Shown here one piece after another: positions 17,120 to 24,908 of a DNA stretch of 64,000 bases. The stretch lies in NCBI GenBank assembly GCA_030680355.1, contig JAUXVF010000027.1:186001-250000 (forward strand). The letters run 5' to 3'. Within the stretch, counting starts at the first letter, position 1, and every line of letters begins with the position of its first letter. This stretch comes from Caulobacter sp. GTDB taxonomy: Bacteria; Pseudomonadota; Alphaproteobacteria; Caulobacterales; Caulobacteraceae. The notes below the pieces were generated by a model. That model saw only the letters and a program-made list of their open reading frames with translations, was not told the origin of the DNA and ran no database searches. The translations under genes and the position numbers were made by a program.

Positions 17120-18393
17120 AGGCCGAGCGCAAGATCGGGCCCGTTCTGGCCACCGCCCTGGTGGCCGGCAACATGATCGGCTCGGGCATCTTCCTGCTGC
17201 CCGCCTCGCTGGCGCATATCGGCTCCTCGACGGTGATCGGCTGGGTCGTTTCCCTGGGCGGGGCGCTGCTGCTGGCCGGAGTGTTCGCCCTGCTGGCCGC
17301 GACCCGGCCGAGCCCCGACGGCCTGGTGCAATGGCCGGCCAAGGTCCATCCGGCCTTCGGCTTCGTGTCCTGGGCGGCCTACTGGGCGACCGGCTGGATC
17401 GGCACCGTGGCGGTGATCCTGGCCGGCGTCGGCTATCTCGGCGCGCTGCTTCCAGCCCTGAAGTCGCCCTTGGGGATGCTGGCCGCGACCCTGGGCATGA
17501 TCTGGCTGTTCACCCTGCTGGCCCTGTTCGGGGCGCGGCTGGTGACGCGGTTCAGCGGTCTGACGCTGATCATCGGCCTGGCCCCGGTGCTGATCGCCAT
17601 CGGCCTGGGGTTCGCGGCCTTCTCGCCGGACATCTTCGCCGCCTCCTGGAACGTCACCGGCAAGCCGCTGCTGGCGACCGTGCCGCCGTCTCTGCTGATC
17701 ATCTTCTGGGCCTTCCTGGGTCTGGAGAGCGCCAATATCGCCGAGGCGGTGGTCGACAATCCCCGGCGCAATGTGCCGATCGCGGCGCTCGGCGGGGTGC
17801 TGGTCGCCGGCATGATCTACATCGCCGCCAGCGTCGCGGTGATGGGGGTGATCCCGGCGGCCGAGCTGCAGCTGTCGACCGCGCCCTTCGCCGAGGTCGT
17901 GGCCCGGGTGGCCGGACCCGCCGCCGGCATGTTCGTCGCCGTCTGCGCCATCCTCAAGATCTGCGGCACGACGGTCGGCTGGTTCCTGGTCAACGGCGAG
18001 TCCGGGCGCAGCGGCGCGGCGGCCGGCTATCTGCCCCGGTTCATGTCGGAGTCCGACCCCGACATCCTGCCGAGGCGCGGCCTGGTAATCCTGGCCGTCC
18101 TGATGAGTCTGGTCAGCCTGGCCACCATCTCGCCGACGCTGAACGACCAATTCAACGCCATCCTCAACCTGTCGGTGACGCTGGTCATGGCCGTCTACGC
18201 CCTCTGCGCCCTGGCCCTGCTGCTCGACGGCGGACAGACGGCGGCCAGCCGGCTGCTGGGCCTGGCGGCGCTGGGCTTCACGATCTGGGTGGTGGTCGCC
18301 TCGGGCCTGCCGAGCACCTGGCCGGGGCTGGTGCTGCTGGCGTTGGCGGTTCCGGTGGGGTGGGTTCTGCAGCGGCGGGGAGCCAGGGGTTAG
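17116..18393 (+). CDS. APC-family amino acid/amine permease
   Basis: 425 residues with about 12 membrane helices. The first helix carries GNMIGSGIFLLPASLA, the unwound substrate-binding GSGIF segment of the APC superfamily and closest in style to basic-amino-acid exchangers such as AdiC. It starts within the stop of the Rieske oxygenase gene (ATGA overlap at 17116-17119), so the two are translated together and the permease probably imports the oxygenase substrate, perhaps an amine or amino-acid derivative. That link is inference. Confidence 0.9.
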   Translation: MKAERKIGPVLATALVAGNMIGSGIFLLPASLAHIGSSTVIGWVVSLGGALLLAGVFALLAATRPSPDGLVQWPAKVHPAFGFVSWAAYWATGWIGTVAVILAGVGYLGALLPALKSPLGMLAATLGMIWLFTLLALFGARLVTRFSGLTLIIGLAPVLIAIGLGFAAFSPDIFAASWNVTGKPLLATVPPSLLIIFWAFLGLESANIAEAVVDNPRRNVPIAALGGVLVAGMIYIAASVAVMGVIPAAELQLSTAPFAEVVARVAGPAAGMFVAVCAILKICGTTVGWFLVNGESGRSGAAAGYLPRFMSESDPDILPRRGLVILAVLMSLVSLATISPTLNDQFNAILNLSVTLVMAVYALCALALLLDGGQTAASRLLGLAALGFTIWVVVASGLPSTWPGLVLLALAVPVGWVLQRRGARG

Positions 18394-18427
18394 GGGCTGG
18401 GGACTAGGGAGTAGTCACCCCTCCACG

Positions 18428-18469
18428 TCATCCTGAGCAGGCCCTGAAAGGGCCGTGTCGAAGGACGCA
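18428..18469 (+). repeat. Dispersed repeat, single copy (GTGTCGAAGGACGCA family)
   Basis: Reads TCATCCTGAGCAGGCCCTGA and ends GTGTCGAAGGACGCAA, matching the arms at 16031 and 20364. It sits between the convergent permease and amidohydrolase genes and partly forms a hairpin (GGCCC/GGGCC). Just upstream, 18391-18413 has a TAGGG-rich sequence (TAGGGGCTGGGGACTAGGG) similar to the flank of the heptamer array at 55741. Confidence 0.6.
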
Positions 18470-18475
18470 AGACCC

Positions 18476-20227
18476 CTACCAGGCCCAGGTCCAGTCGGCG
18501 GCCTTGGCGCGGCAGCCGCCGTCGGGCCAGCCTTTCCAGGCGCGGCCGCGGACGACCCGGCCGGTGGCCATGCCGGTCGGCTCGCCAAGGCGCAGGGCCA
18601 CGCCGCCGTTGATCAGCACCCACTGGACGCCGGTGGCGAACTGGCGGGGCGTCTCATAGGTGGCGACGTCGCCGACGGTCGCCGGATCGAAGACCACGAC
18701 ATCGGCGAAGGCGCCGGGTTTGAGCTCGCCCCGATCATGCAGGCCGAGATTGCGGGCCGGCAGCGCCGACAGCCGGCGGACGGCGTCGGCCAGGGTCAGG
18801 GCCTTGTCCTCGCGCACATACTTGCCCAGCAGCCGGGCGACGTTGCCATAGGCGCGGGGGTGGGTGCTCGACTGCAGGAAGACGCCTTCGGGGGCCAGGG
18901 CCGCGGCGTCGGAGCCGAAGCTCATCCAGGGCAGGGCCGTCTGTTTGCGGACGTTGTCCTCGCTCATCAGGAAATAGACCACCTGGACGCGGCTGCCGTC
19001 CTCGATGACCAGATCGATGGCGGCGTCCTCGGGGCTGACGCCGCGCATCCTGGCCACCTCGGCCAGGGTCTTGCCGGTCAGGGGCTTGAGCTTGGGATTG
19101 CGGAAGCCGACCAGCAGCGTCCCCTCAGGCCCGGCGAAGCGGTAGAGATTTTCGAAGGCCGGGCTGTCGGTGCGCATCTCGGCGATGACGTCGCGGCGCA
19201 CGCCCGGGTCGCGCAGACGGCGGATCCAGGCCTCGCGGCCGCCCGACTGCACCCAGGGCGGCATGGCCGCGTCCAGGCCGGTCGAGCCGGCGGTGTAGGT
19301 GTACATGTCGGCGCTGATGCGCAGGCCCGAGGCGCGAGCCGCCTCGATCCGGGCGATGGCCGCGTCAAGCTTGGACCAGTTCTGCTTTCCGGCCGCCTTG
19401 AGGTGATAGATCTCGGCCGGGGCGCCGGAGCGACGGGAGATCTCGATCAGCTCATCGATGGCCTCCAGCAGCCGGTTCCCCTCGCTGCGCATGTGGCTGA
19501 TGTAGAGGCCGCCGCAGCGACCGGCCTCGGTCGCCAGGGCGACCAGTTCGTCGGTGTCGGCGTAGCTGCCCGGAGCGTAGATCAGCGACGAGCCGACGCC
19601 CAAGGCCCCCTCCTCCATGGCCGAGACGACCAGGGCGCGCATCCTGACCAGATCGGCCGGCGTGGGTTCGACGTCCTCCTCGCCCAGCAGGTTGGTGCGC
19701 ACCGTCTCGGCCCCGATGAAGGAGGCGACGTTGGGCCCGATCCCCTGGCGTTCGAGCCGGGTCAGGTACTGGTCCAGGGTGGTCCAGTCGATGTCGTATT
19801 TGATGTCGCCCTGCCGCGCCCGCTCCTGGCGGCGCATGGTCTCGTTCCAGGGGCCCATGGAGGAGCCCTCGCCCATCACTTCCAGGGTGATCCCCTGTTT
19901 GAGGTCCGAGGCGCCGCGGCCGTCGACCAGCAGGCTTTCGGTGGCCCAGCTGAGCATGTTGATGAAGCCGGGGGCCACGGCCAGGCCGCGCGCGTCGATC
20001 TCGGTCAGCCGCGCGCCGCGCACCTTCTTGCCGACCGCGACGATACGGTCGCCGCGGATGGCCACCTCGCCGACATAGGGCGTCCCGCCCGAGCCGTCAT
20101 AGATCGCGCCGCCCCGGATGACGATGTCATAGGGCGCCTGGCCGCCGGCGGTGGCGCAGGAGAGAAGGAAGAGCGTCGCCGCGAGGGCGGCGAACCGGAC
20201 GTAGTTCAAGGTGGCTGGTCCCTGCAT
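18476..20227 (-). CDS. N-acyl-D-amino-acid deacylase-like amidohydrolase lipoprotein
   Basis: 583 residues. The N-terminus is a lipoprotein signal (ATLFLLSCATAG, lipobox LLSC), so it is attached to the cell envelope. The amidohydrolase/D-aminoacylase fold is seen in YDIVIRGGAIYDGSGGTPY, GLYISHMRSEGN, EIYHLKAAGK and FGSDAAALAPEG. The usual metal motif HxH after the first strand is missing: the segment reads APGFINMLSWATESLL. The His of SHMR, the His of IYHLK and the late Asp remain, matching the single-zinc beta site known to be enough in D-aminoacylase. Substrate unknown. The start has no strong ribosome site. Confidence 0.85.
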   Translation of the reverse strand: MQGPATLNYVRFAALAATLFLLSCATAGGQAPYDIVIRGGAIYDGSGGTPYVGEVAIRGDRIVAVGKKVRGARLTEIDARGLAVAPGFINMLSWATESLLVDGRGASDLKQGITLEVMGEGSSMGPWNETMRRQERARQGDIKYDIDWTTLDQYLTRLERQGIGPNVASFIGAETVRTNLLGEEDVEPTPADLVRMRALVVSAMEEGALGVGSSLIYAPGSYADTDELVALATEAGRCGGLYISHMRSEGNRLLEAIDELIEISRRSGAPAEIYHLKAAGKQNWSKLDAAIARIEAARASGLRISADMYTYTAGSTGLDAAMPPWVQSGGREAWIRRLRDPGVRRDVIAEMRTDSPAFENLYRFAGPEGTLLVGFRNPKLKPLTGKTLAEVARMRGVSPEDAAIDLVIEDGSRVQVVYFLMSEDNVRKQTALPWMSFGSDAAALAPEGVFLQSSTHPRAYGNVARLLGKYVREDKALTLADAVRRLSALPARNLGLHDRGELKPGAFADVVVFDPATVGDVATYETPRQFATGVQWVLINGGVALRLGEPTGMATGRVVRGRAWKGWPDGGCRAKAADWTWAW

Positions 20228-20313
20228 GGTTTGATACCCGATCCTGCGGATCAGGGCTGACCCTGACCAGCCCCTTTTTGTCGTTTCGGGCAGGTGCGGG
20301 GGGCTGAATCAGA

Positions 20314-20405
20314 GTGCGTGGTTCGACACGCGCTTCGCGCTGCTCACCACGACTATGAAGGAGTGTCGTCCTGAGCAGGCCGGAGGGCCGTGTCGAAGGC
20401 CGCAC
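20314..20405. repeat. Inverted pair of dispersed repeats (GTGTCGAAGG family)
   Basis: Arm 20314-20352 reads GTGCGTGGTTCGACACGCG and on to CTCACCACGAC; arm 20364-20405 is its inverse (GTCGTCCTGAGCAGG to GTGTCGAAGGCCGCAC). The pair can form a long hairpin with an 11-nt loop. It fills most of the gap between the deacylase-like and HAD genes. Confidence 0.75.
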
Positions 20406-20408
20406 GCC

Positions 20409-21107
20409 CTAGCCGGCGACGCCGTCCACCCAGGCCGGCAGATCGGCGATCGAGCCCAGTTCGACATAGCGGGCATGGTCGACCGGGGCCTCGGCCGCCT
20501 CATGGGCCCAGACCAGGGGGTAGGGAATCAGCGCGCCCCAGCAGCCGGCCGCGAGCGCCGGCAGGATGTCGGACTTCATCGAATTGCCGGCCATCGCCGC
20601 CTGTTCCGGCCCGCTGCCATGGCGGGCGAAGACGCGGCGATAGGTGTCGGCGTCTTTCTCGCTGACGATCTCGACGGCCACGAACAGATCGCCCAGGCCG
20701 CTGGCCGCCAGCTTCTGTTCCTGATGCAGCAGGTCGCCCTTGGTGATCAGCACCAGGCGGTAGCGTTCGGACAGCTGCGCCAGGGCCAGGTCGACGCCCG
20801 GCAGCGGCTCGACCGGCTCGGTCAGCATCTCGCGGCCGACGGCGAGGACCTCGCGGATCACCGAGGTGGCCACGGCGCCGTCGGTCATCTCCATCGCCGT
20901 CTCGATCATCGACAGGGTGAAGCCCTTCACCCCGTAGCCGTAGAGCCGCAGGTTGCGCCGCTCGGTCTCGGCCAGTTTGGCCTCCAGCGTCGCGGCGTCG
21001 CAATGGGGGCTCAACAGCTCGGTGAACCGCTTGTGGGTCAGCCGGAACAGCGTCTCGTTGTGCCAGAGGGTGTCGTCGGCATCGAGGCCGACCGTGGTGA
21101 TGGTCAT
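20409..21107 (-). CDS. HAD-superfamily hydrolase
   Basis: 232 residues with the four HAD motifs: I, GLDADDTLWHNE (nucleophile and acid Asp); II, LITKGD; III, the Lys in SEKDADTYRRV; IV, AGNSMKSDILPALAAG. The cap is helical, between motifs I and II. These are Mg-dependent phosphatases; the WHNE and GNSMKSD variants define a subgroup of unknown substrate often named after YjjG-like enzymes. It is transcribed away from carA. Confidence 0.88.
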   Translation of the reverse strand: MTITTVGLDADDTLWHNETLFRLTHKRFTELLSPHCDAATLEAKLAETERRNLRLYGYGVKGFTLSMIETAMEMTDGAVATSVIREVLAVGREMLTEPVEPLPGVDLALAQLSERYRLVLITKGDLLHQEQKLAASGLGDLFVAVEIVSEKDADTYRRVFARHGSGPEQAAMAGNSMKSDILPALAAGCWGALIPYPLVWAHEAAEAPVDHARYVELGSIADLPAWVDGVAG

Positions 21108-21122
21108 GGGGTTTCATAACTT

Positions 21123-21247
21123 CCTTCTCCGGGAGGGAGAAGGTGTCGGCGTAGCCGACGGATGAGGGATTTCGGTGAGGACCGGCTCACCCCGTGACCC
21201 CTCGCCCTCCCATGCGGCGCATGGGCCCCTCCCTCTCCCGTCCGGGA
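21123..21247. repeat. Palindromic intergenic repeat pair upstream of carA
   Basis: Left arm 21123-21168: CCTTCTCCGGGAGGGAGAAG, then a GTCGGCGTAGCCGAC hairpin and GGATGAGGG. The right part, 21190-21247 (CACCCCGTGACCCCTCGCCC to CTCTCCCGTCCGGGAG), is in the opposite orientation and more divergent. Same family as 13896-14053. It occupies most of the divergent HAD/carA gap. Confidence 0.6.
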
Positions 21248-21375
21248 GCGGGTGAAAAGGCGATCACGGCGGTCGCGGCCGGGGCGCATCTGGCGCATAA
21301 GCCCCATAGCATTTGACCCGACGGGCTCGACTCACTACCAACGCGCCCGTTTGTCCACCCGCCAGGAGCCCTCCC

Positions 21376-22542
21376 ATGACGCAGACCCTTCTTCCCGGCG
21401 TCACCGGCGTGCTCGCGCTGGCCGACGGAACCATCCTGCAGGGGATCGGCGTCGGCGCGGTCGGCGAGGCGGTCGGCGAGGTCTGTTTCAACACCGCCAT
21501 GACCGGCTACCAGGAGATCCTCACCGATCCCTCCTACATGGCCCAGATCGTCACCTTCACCTTCCCGCACATCGGCAATGTCGGGACCAACGTCGAAGAC
21601 CTCGAACAGATGAGCGGCGGCAGCGAGACGGCCGCCCGCGGGGCCATCTTCCGCGACGCCCCGACCGATCCGGCCAACTGGCGCTCCGACAGCGACCTGG
21701 CCGGCTGGATGACCCGGCGCGGCGTCATCGGCCTGTCGGGGGTCGACACCCGGGCCCTGACCATCGCCATCCGCGAGAGCGGCATGCCGCACGGCGTCAT
21801 CGCCCACAGCCCCGACGGCCAGTTCGACCTCAACGCCCTGGTGGCGAAAGCCCGCGCCTGGTCAGGCCTGGTCGGTCTGGACCTGGCCAGGGAGGCCACC
21901 ACCCGCCAGACCTTCGTCTGGGACGAGACCCTGTGGACCTGGCCCGACGCCTACGGAAAACTGACCGCGCCGAAATACGAGGTCGTGGTCCTCGACTACG
22001 GCGTCAAGCGCAACATCCTGCGCTCGCTGGCCTCGATCGGCGCCCGCGTCACTGTCGTGCCGGCCGACACCAGCGCCGAAGACATCCTGGCCCGCAATCC
22101 CGACGGCGTGTTGCTGTCCAACGGTCCGGGCGACCCGGCCGCGACCGGCGAATACGCCGTGCCGCAGATCCGCAAGCTGGTCGACAGCGGCAAGCCGGTG
22201 TTCGGCATCTGCCTGGGCCATCAGATGCTGGCCCTGGCGCTGGGCGCGACGACCGTAAAGATGGAGCAGGGCCACCATGGCGCCAACCATCCGGTCAAGG
22301 ATCTGACCACCGGCAAGGTCGAGATCGTCTCGATGAACCACGGCTTCACCGTCGACCGTAGCAGCCTGCCCGAGCCGGTCACCGAGACCCATGTCAGCCT
22401 GTTCGACGGCAGCAACGCCGGCCTGGCGCTCAAGGGCCGACCGGTGTTCAGCGTCCAGCACCATCCGGAAGCCTCGCCGGGCCCGACCGACAGCCTCTAT
22501 ATCTTCGATCGCTTCGCCGGACTGATGGACGCGGCGCGCTAG
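21376..22542 (+). CDS. carA: Carbamoyl-phosphate synthase small (glutaminase) subunit
   Basis: 388 residues. The N-terminal CPSase domain ([20 protein letters not shown]) is followed by a class I glutamine amidotransferase with the nucleophile in [15 protein letters not shown] (Cys279) and [11 protein letters not shown] carrying the catalytic His and Glu. It releases ammonia from glutamine and channels it to CarB for arginine and pyrimidine synthesis. The start has AGGAG 6 nt upstream. carB is on the same strand but 5.2 kb away, separated by NO-response genes. Confidence 0.97.
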   Translation: MTQTLLPGVTGVLALADGTILQGIGVGAVGEAVGEVCFNTAMTGYQEILTDPSYMAQIVTFTFPHIGNVGTNVEDLEQMSGGSETAARGAIFRDAPTDPANWRSDSDLAGWMTRRGVIGLSGVDTRALTIAIRESGMPHGVIAHSPDGQFDLNALVAKARAWSGLVGLDLAREATTRQTFVWDETLWTWPDAYGKLTAPKYEVVVLDYGVKRNILRSLASIGARVTVVPADTSAEDILARNPDGVLLSNGPGDPAATGEYAVPQIRKLVDSGKPVFGICLGHQMLALALGATTVKMEQGHHGANHPVKDLTTGKVEIVSMNHGFTVDRSSLPEPVTETHVSLFDGSNAGLALKGRPVFSVQHHPEASPGPTDSLYIFDRFAGLMDAAR

Positions 22543-22546
22543 CCGC

Positions 22547-22984
22547 CTACCGGGTTTCCGGGAACAGCCGCGCCCAGGCTCCGGGGGTCAGCGCCAGGTC
22601 GGCGACCGTGCAGCCGTCGAGAACGGCCAGGAAGGCGGCGAAGGCCTCGCCCAGCTTTCGCTCCAGTCCGCAGACGCCGATGATCGGGCAACTGTTGTCC
22701 TGTTTATTGAAACACTCGACCAGGGCGAGATCATCCTCGGTCTGACGCACCACCGCGCCGATGACGATGGTTTCAGGCGCGCAGGCGAGCTTCACGCCGC
22801 CACCACGCCCCCGGGTCGTTTCCAGATAACCCAGCGCCCGCAAACGCTGCAGCACCTTGACGAGATGGCTCTTGGAAATCCGGAAACGGTCGGAGATGAC
22901 CTGCGCCGTCGAGCCGGCCTCCCCGGCCGTTGCCAGGAAAACCAGCGACCGCAGCGCGTAGTCGGTCTGCAGGGTCAGCCGCAT
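22547..22984 (-). CDS. nsrR: Rrf2-family regulator, NsrR-like nitric-oxide sensor
   Basis: 145 residues. MRLTLQTDYALRSLVFLA and the HTH ISDRFRISKSHLVKVLQRL are typical of Rrf2 proteins, and the wing GYLETTRGRGGGVKLA follows. Three Cys in VECFNKQDNSCPIIGVCGL (C-x7-C-x5-C) are placed as [Fe-S] ligands in NsrR/RirA-type sensors. The divergent truncated haemoglobin and the nearby NO reductase make an NO-sensing repressor the likely role. It ends 4 bp from the carA stop (convergent). Confidence 0.85.
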   Translation of the reverse strand: MRLTLQTDYALRSLVFLATAGEAGSTAQVISDRFRISKSHLVKVLQRLRALGYLETTRGRGGGVKLACAPETIVIGAVVRQTEDDLALVECFNKQDNSCPIIGVCGLERKLGEAFAAFLAVLDGCTVADLALTPGAWARLFPETR

Positions 22985-23000
22985 GATCGGACGCCCCTAG

Positions 23001-23018
23001 TGTTGTTTGAAATATACA
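23001..23018. promoter_or_regulatory. Candidate Rrf2/NsrR operator
   Basis: Imperfect inverted repeat TGTTGTTTGAAATATACA in the AT-rich divergent region, 16 bp upstream of the nsrR-like start. Rrf2 regulators bind such A/T-rich dyads and are usually autoregulated. The symmetry is partial, so this is tentative. Confidence 0.35.
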
Positions 23019-23038
23019 CGAATCAAAATGGTACCTAG

Positions 23039-23076
23039 AACTCCACTTTGGAAATAGACATTTGAAACTCCACTTT
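23039..23076 (+). promoter_or_regulatory. Tandem 11-bp direct repeats upstream of the haemoglobin gene
   Basis: AACTCCACTTT occurs at 23039-23049 and 23066-23076, 27 bp apart, with flanking similarity (GAACTCCACTTTGG / AAACTCCACTTTAA). The second copy ends 15 bp before the haemoglobin ATG. It is an AT-rich island in a GC-rich genome and so a probable regulator site or promoter. The binding protein is unknown; the divergent NsrR-like regulator is the natural candidate. Confidence 0.5.
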
Positions 23077-23091
23077 AAAGGGTGAGAAACA

Positions 23092-23472
23092 ATGGCAACG
23101 CTCTATGAACGTATCGGCGGCGCTCCCGCGGTGAAAGCCGCCGTGGACATCTTTTACGGCAAGGTTCTGGCGGACAGACGCATCGCCCACTTCTTCGAGG
23201 GCGTCGACATGACCGGCCAGGCGTCCAAACAGCGAGCTTTCCTGATCATGGCCTTCGGCGGACCCAATGACTACACCGGCGCCGACATGCGCCGCGGCCA
23301 CGCCAAACTGGTTGAGCGCGGTCTGAACGACAGCCATTTCGACGCCGTCGTCGAGAACCTCGCCGGGACCCTGAGCGAGTTGGGCGTCAGCACCGCCGAC
23401 ATCGGCGAAGTCGCGGCCATCGCGGAGTCCGTGCGCAACGATGTGCTCGGCCGCCAGCCCGTCACCGCCTAG
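23092..23472 (+). CDS. Group 1 truncated haemoglobin
   Basis: 126 residues with the 2-over-2 globin pattern: MATLYERIGGAPAVKAAVDI, Phe-Phe in the B/C region (RRIAHFFEGVDM), AFGGPNDYTGADMRRGHAKL with the proximal His, and a C-terminal helix region. Truncated globins of this group oxidise NO to nitrate or bind O2. The divergent NsrR-like regulator and downstream NO reductase support an NO role. It has a G-rich ribosome site (AAAGGGTGAG). Confidence 0.93.
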   Translation: MATLYERIGGAPAVKAAVDIFYGKVLADRRIAHFFEGVDMTGQASKQRAFLIMAFGGPNDYTGADMRRGHAKLVERGLNDSHFDAVVENLAGTLSELGVSTADIGEVAAIAESVRNDVLGRQPVTA

Positions 23473-23626
23473 ACCGCAACGACCATCAACCGTTGGAAGG
23501 GCGTCGGCCGCCGAGGCCGGCGCCCTTTCGCGTTGAGAGGCCGCCTGATCGTCCGATGGGCGAAGACTTCCTTTCGACCCGCCGGTAGATTGGCTGGCCC
23601 CGTCAATCGGACGACAGACCTGAGCC

Positions 23627-24775
23627 ATGCCGCGCCGCGCCGCGAAAACGATCGCTCTCCTCGCCGCCCTGCTGCTGCTCGGCGCCTGCGGCACCCTGCC
23701 GCGCGAGGTCTTCGACCCGTCGGGTCCGCGCCCGGCGACGCCCCAGGCCCTGCTCGATGTCCGGTTCACGGCCAGGGACGCCGCCGCCGCGATCAGCAAC
23801 GCCCAGCCCGTAATGTCGCGACTGCAGGCGGAGCGCGGCGGCTTCAACGTCCTGGCCCTGTCCGGCGGCGGGGCCAACGGCGCCTATGGCGCCGGCGTGC
23901 TGGCCGGCTGGAGCAAGACCGGCAAACGGCCGAAGTTCGACATCGTCACCGGCGTCAGCACCGGCGCCTTGGCGGCGCCCTTCGCCTTCCTGGGTCCAGA
24001 CTGGGACGACCGGATGAAGGCGGCCTACACCAGCGGCGACGCCGACGACCTGATCGGGTTGCGGGCCCTGAACGCCTTTGGCGGCCCCTCCCTGTTCAGC
24101 GCCGTGCCGATCCGCCGGCTGGTCGAACACTATGTCGATGCGGGCCTGCTCCGGGCGGTGGCGGCCGAACACGCCAAGGGTCGCCGGCTGCTGGTCGCGA
24201 CCACCAATCTCGACACCCAGGAGACGACCATCTGGGACATGGGCGCGATCGCGACCCGCGCCGACCCCGGCGCGGTCAAACTGTTCCAGGACGTGCTGGT
24301 GGCCTCCTCCAGCATCCCGGGCGTGTTCCCGCCGGTGATGATCGGCCTGGACGGCGCGGCCGGATCGTTTTCGGAGATGCACGCCGACGGCGGGGTGATG
24401 ACGCCCTTCTTCACCGTGCCGGAGTCGATGCTGCTGTGGACCGATCCGGACGGGGCGATCCACAAGGGCGCCATCTTCGTGCTGATCAACGGCCAGGTGG
24501 GCGCCACCTTCGGCGTCACCCGCGGCAATCTGCTGGGTATCCTGTCGCGGTCCTATGACGCGATGAGCAAGGCCTCGACCCGCACCCTGCTGGCCGCCAC
24601 AGCCGCCTTCGCCGAGCGCAACGGGCTGACCCTGCAGGTCAGCGAAATCCCCGACGCCGCCGAGGCCCAGGGGCTCAATTTCAAGGCCGCCAACATGCGC
24701 CGGCTGTTCGAGATGGGCTATGACCGCGCCGTCGCCGGCGAGGCCTGGCACGCCCCGCTGACGGCGAGCGAGTAA
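23627..24775 (+). CDS. Patatin-like phospholipase lipoprotein
   Basis: 382 residues. A lipoprotein signal (ALLLLGACGTL, lipobox LGAC) is followed by the patatin fold: oxyanion loop ALSGGGANGAYGAGVL, nucleophile elbow GVSTGAL (GxSxG), and the catalytic Asp in HADGGVMTPFF. It should act as an acyl hydrolase at the outer membrane or periplasmic face. The frame and codon use are clean. It sits between the haemoglobin and NO reductase genes on the same strand, but with gaps of over 130 bp, so it need not share their regulation. Confidence 0.9.
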   Translation: MPRRAAKTIALLAALLLLGACGTLPREVFDPSGPRPATPQALLDVRFTARDAAAAISNAQPVMSRLQAERGGFNVLALSGGGANGAYGAGVLAGWSKTGKRPKFDIVTGVSTGALAAPFAFLGPDWDDRMKAAYTSGDADDLIGLRALNAFGGPSLFSAVPIRRLVEHYVDAGLLRAVAAEHAKGRRLLVATTNLDTQETTIWDMGAIATRADPGAVKLFQDVLVASSSIPGVFPPVMIGLDGAAGSFSEMHADGGVMTPFFTVPESMLLWTDPDGAIHKGAIFVLINGQVGATFGVTRGNLLGILSRSYDAMSKASTRTLLAATAAFAERNGLTLQVSEIPDAAEAQGLNFKAANMRRLFEMGYDRAVAGEAWHAPLTASE

Positions 24776-24844
24776 CCCCGCCGGCGGGTCCCCACCTCGG
24801 GATGAATTGCTGAAGTCCAGATCCAGCCGCTCACAGCGACGGCC

Positions 24845-24858
24845 TTGATCCAGATCAA
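24845..24858. promoter_or_regulatory. FNR/FixK/NnrR-type box upstream of norZ
   Basis: TTGATCCAGATCAA is a perfect match to the CRP/FNR-superfamily dyad TTGAT-N4-ATCAA. It is centred 57 bp before the norZ ATG, which would put a class II start site (box at -41.5) about 16 nt before the gene. It implies oxygen- or NO-controlled activation of the NO reductase by an FnrL, FixK or NnrR protein. Confidence 0.85.
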
Positions 24859-24908
24859 GCCGGTCAAGTCGATCAGGCGTAGCGTCCCCGCGAAAACAGG
24901 GACCCGCC

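Noticed and set aside
23035..23877. Minus-strand frame opposite the globin gene
   Set aside because: Shadow of the globin gene plus its AT-rich upstream repeats; no coding signature.
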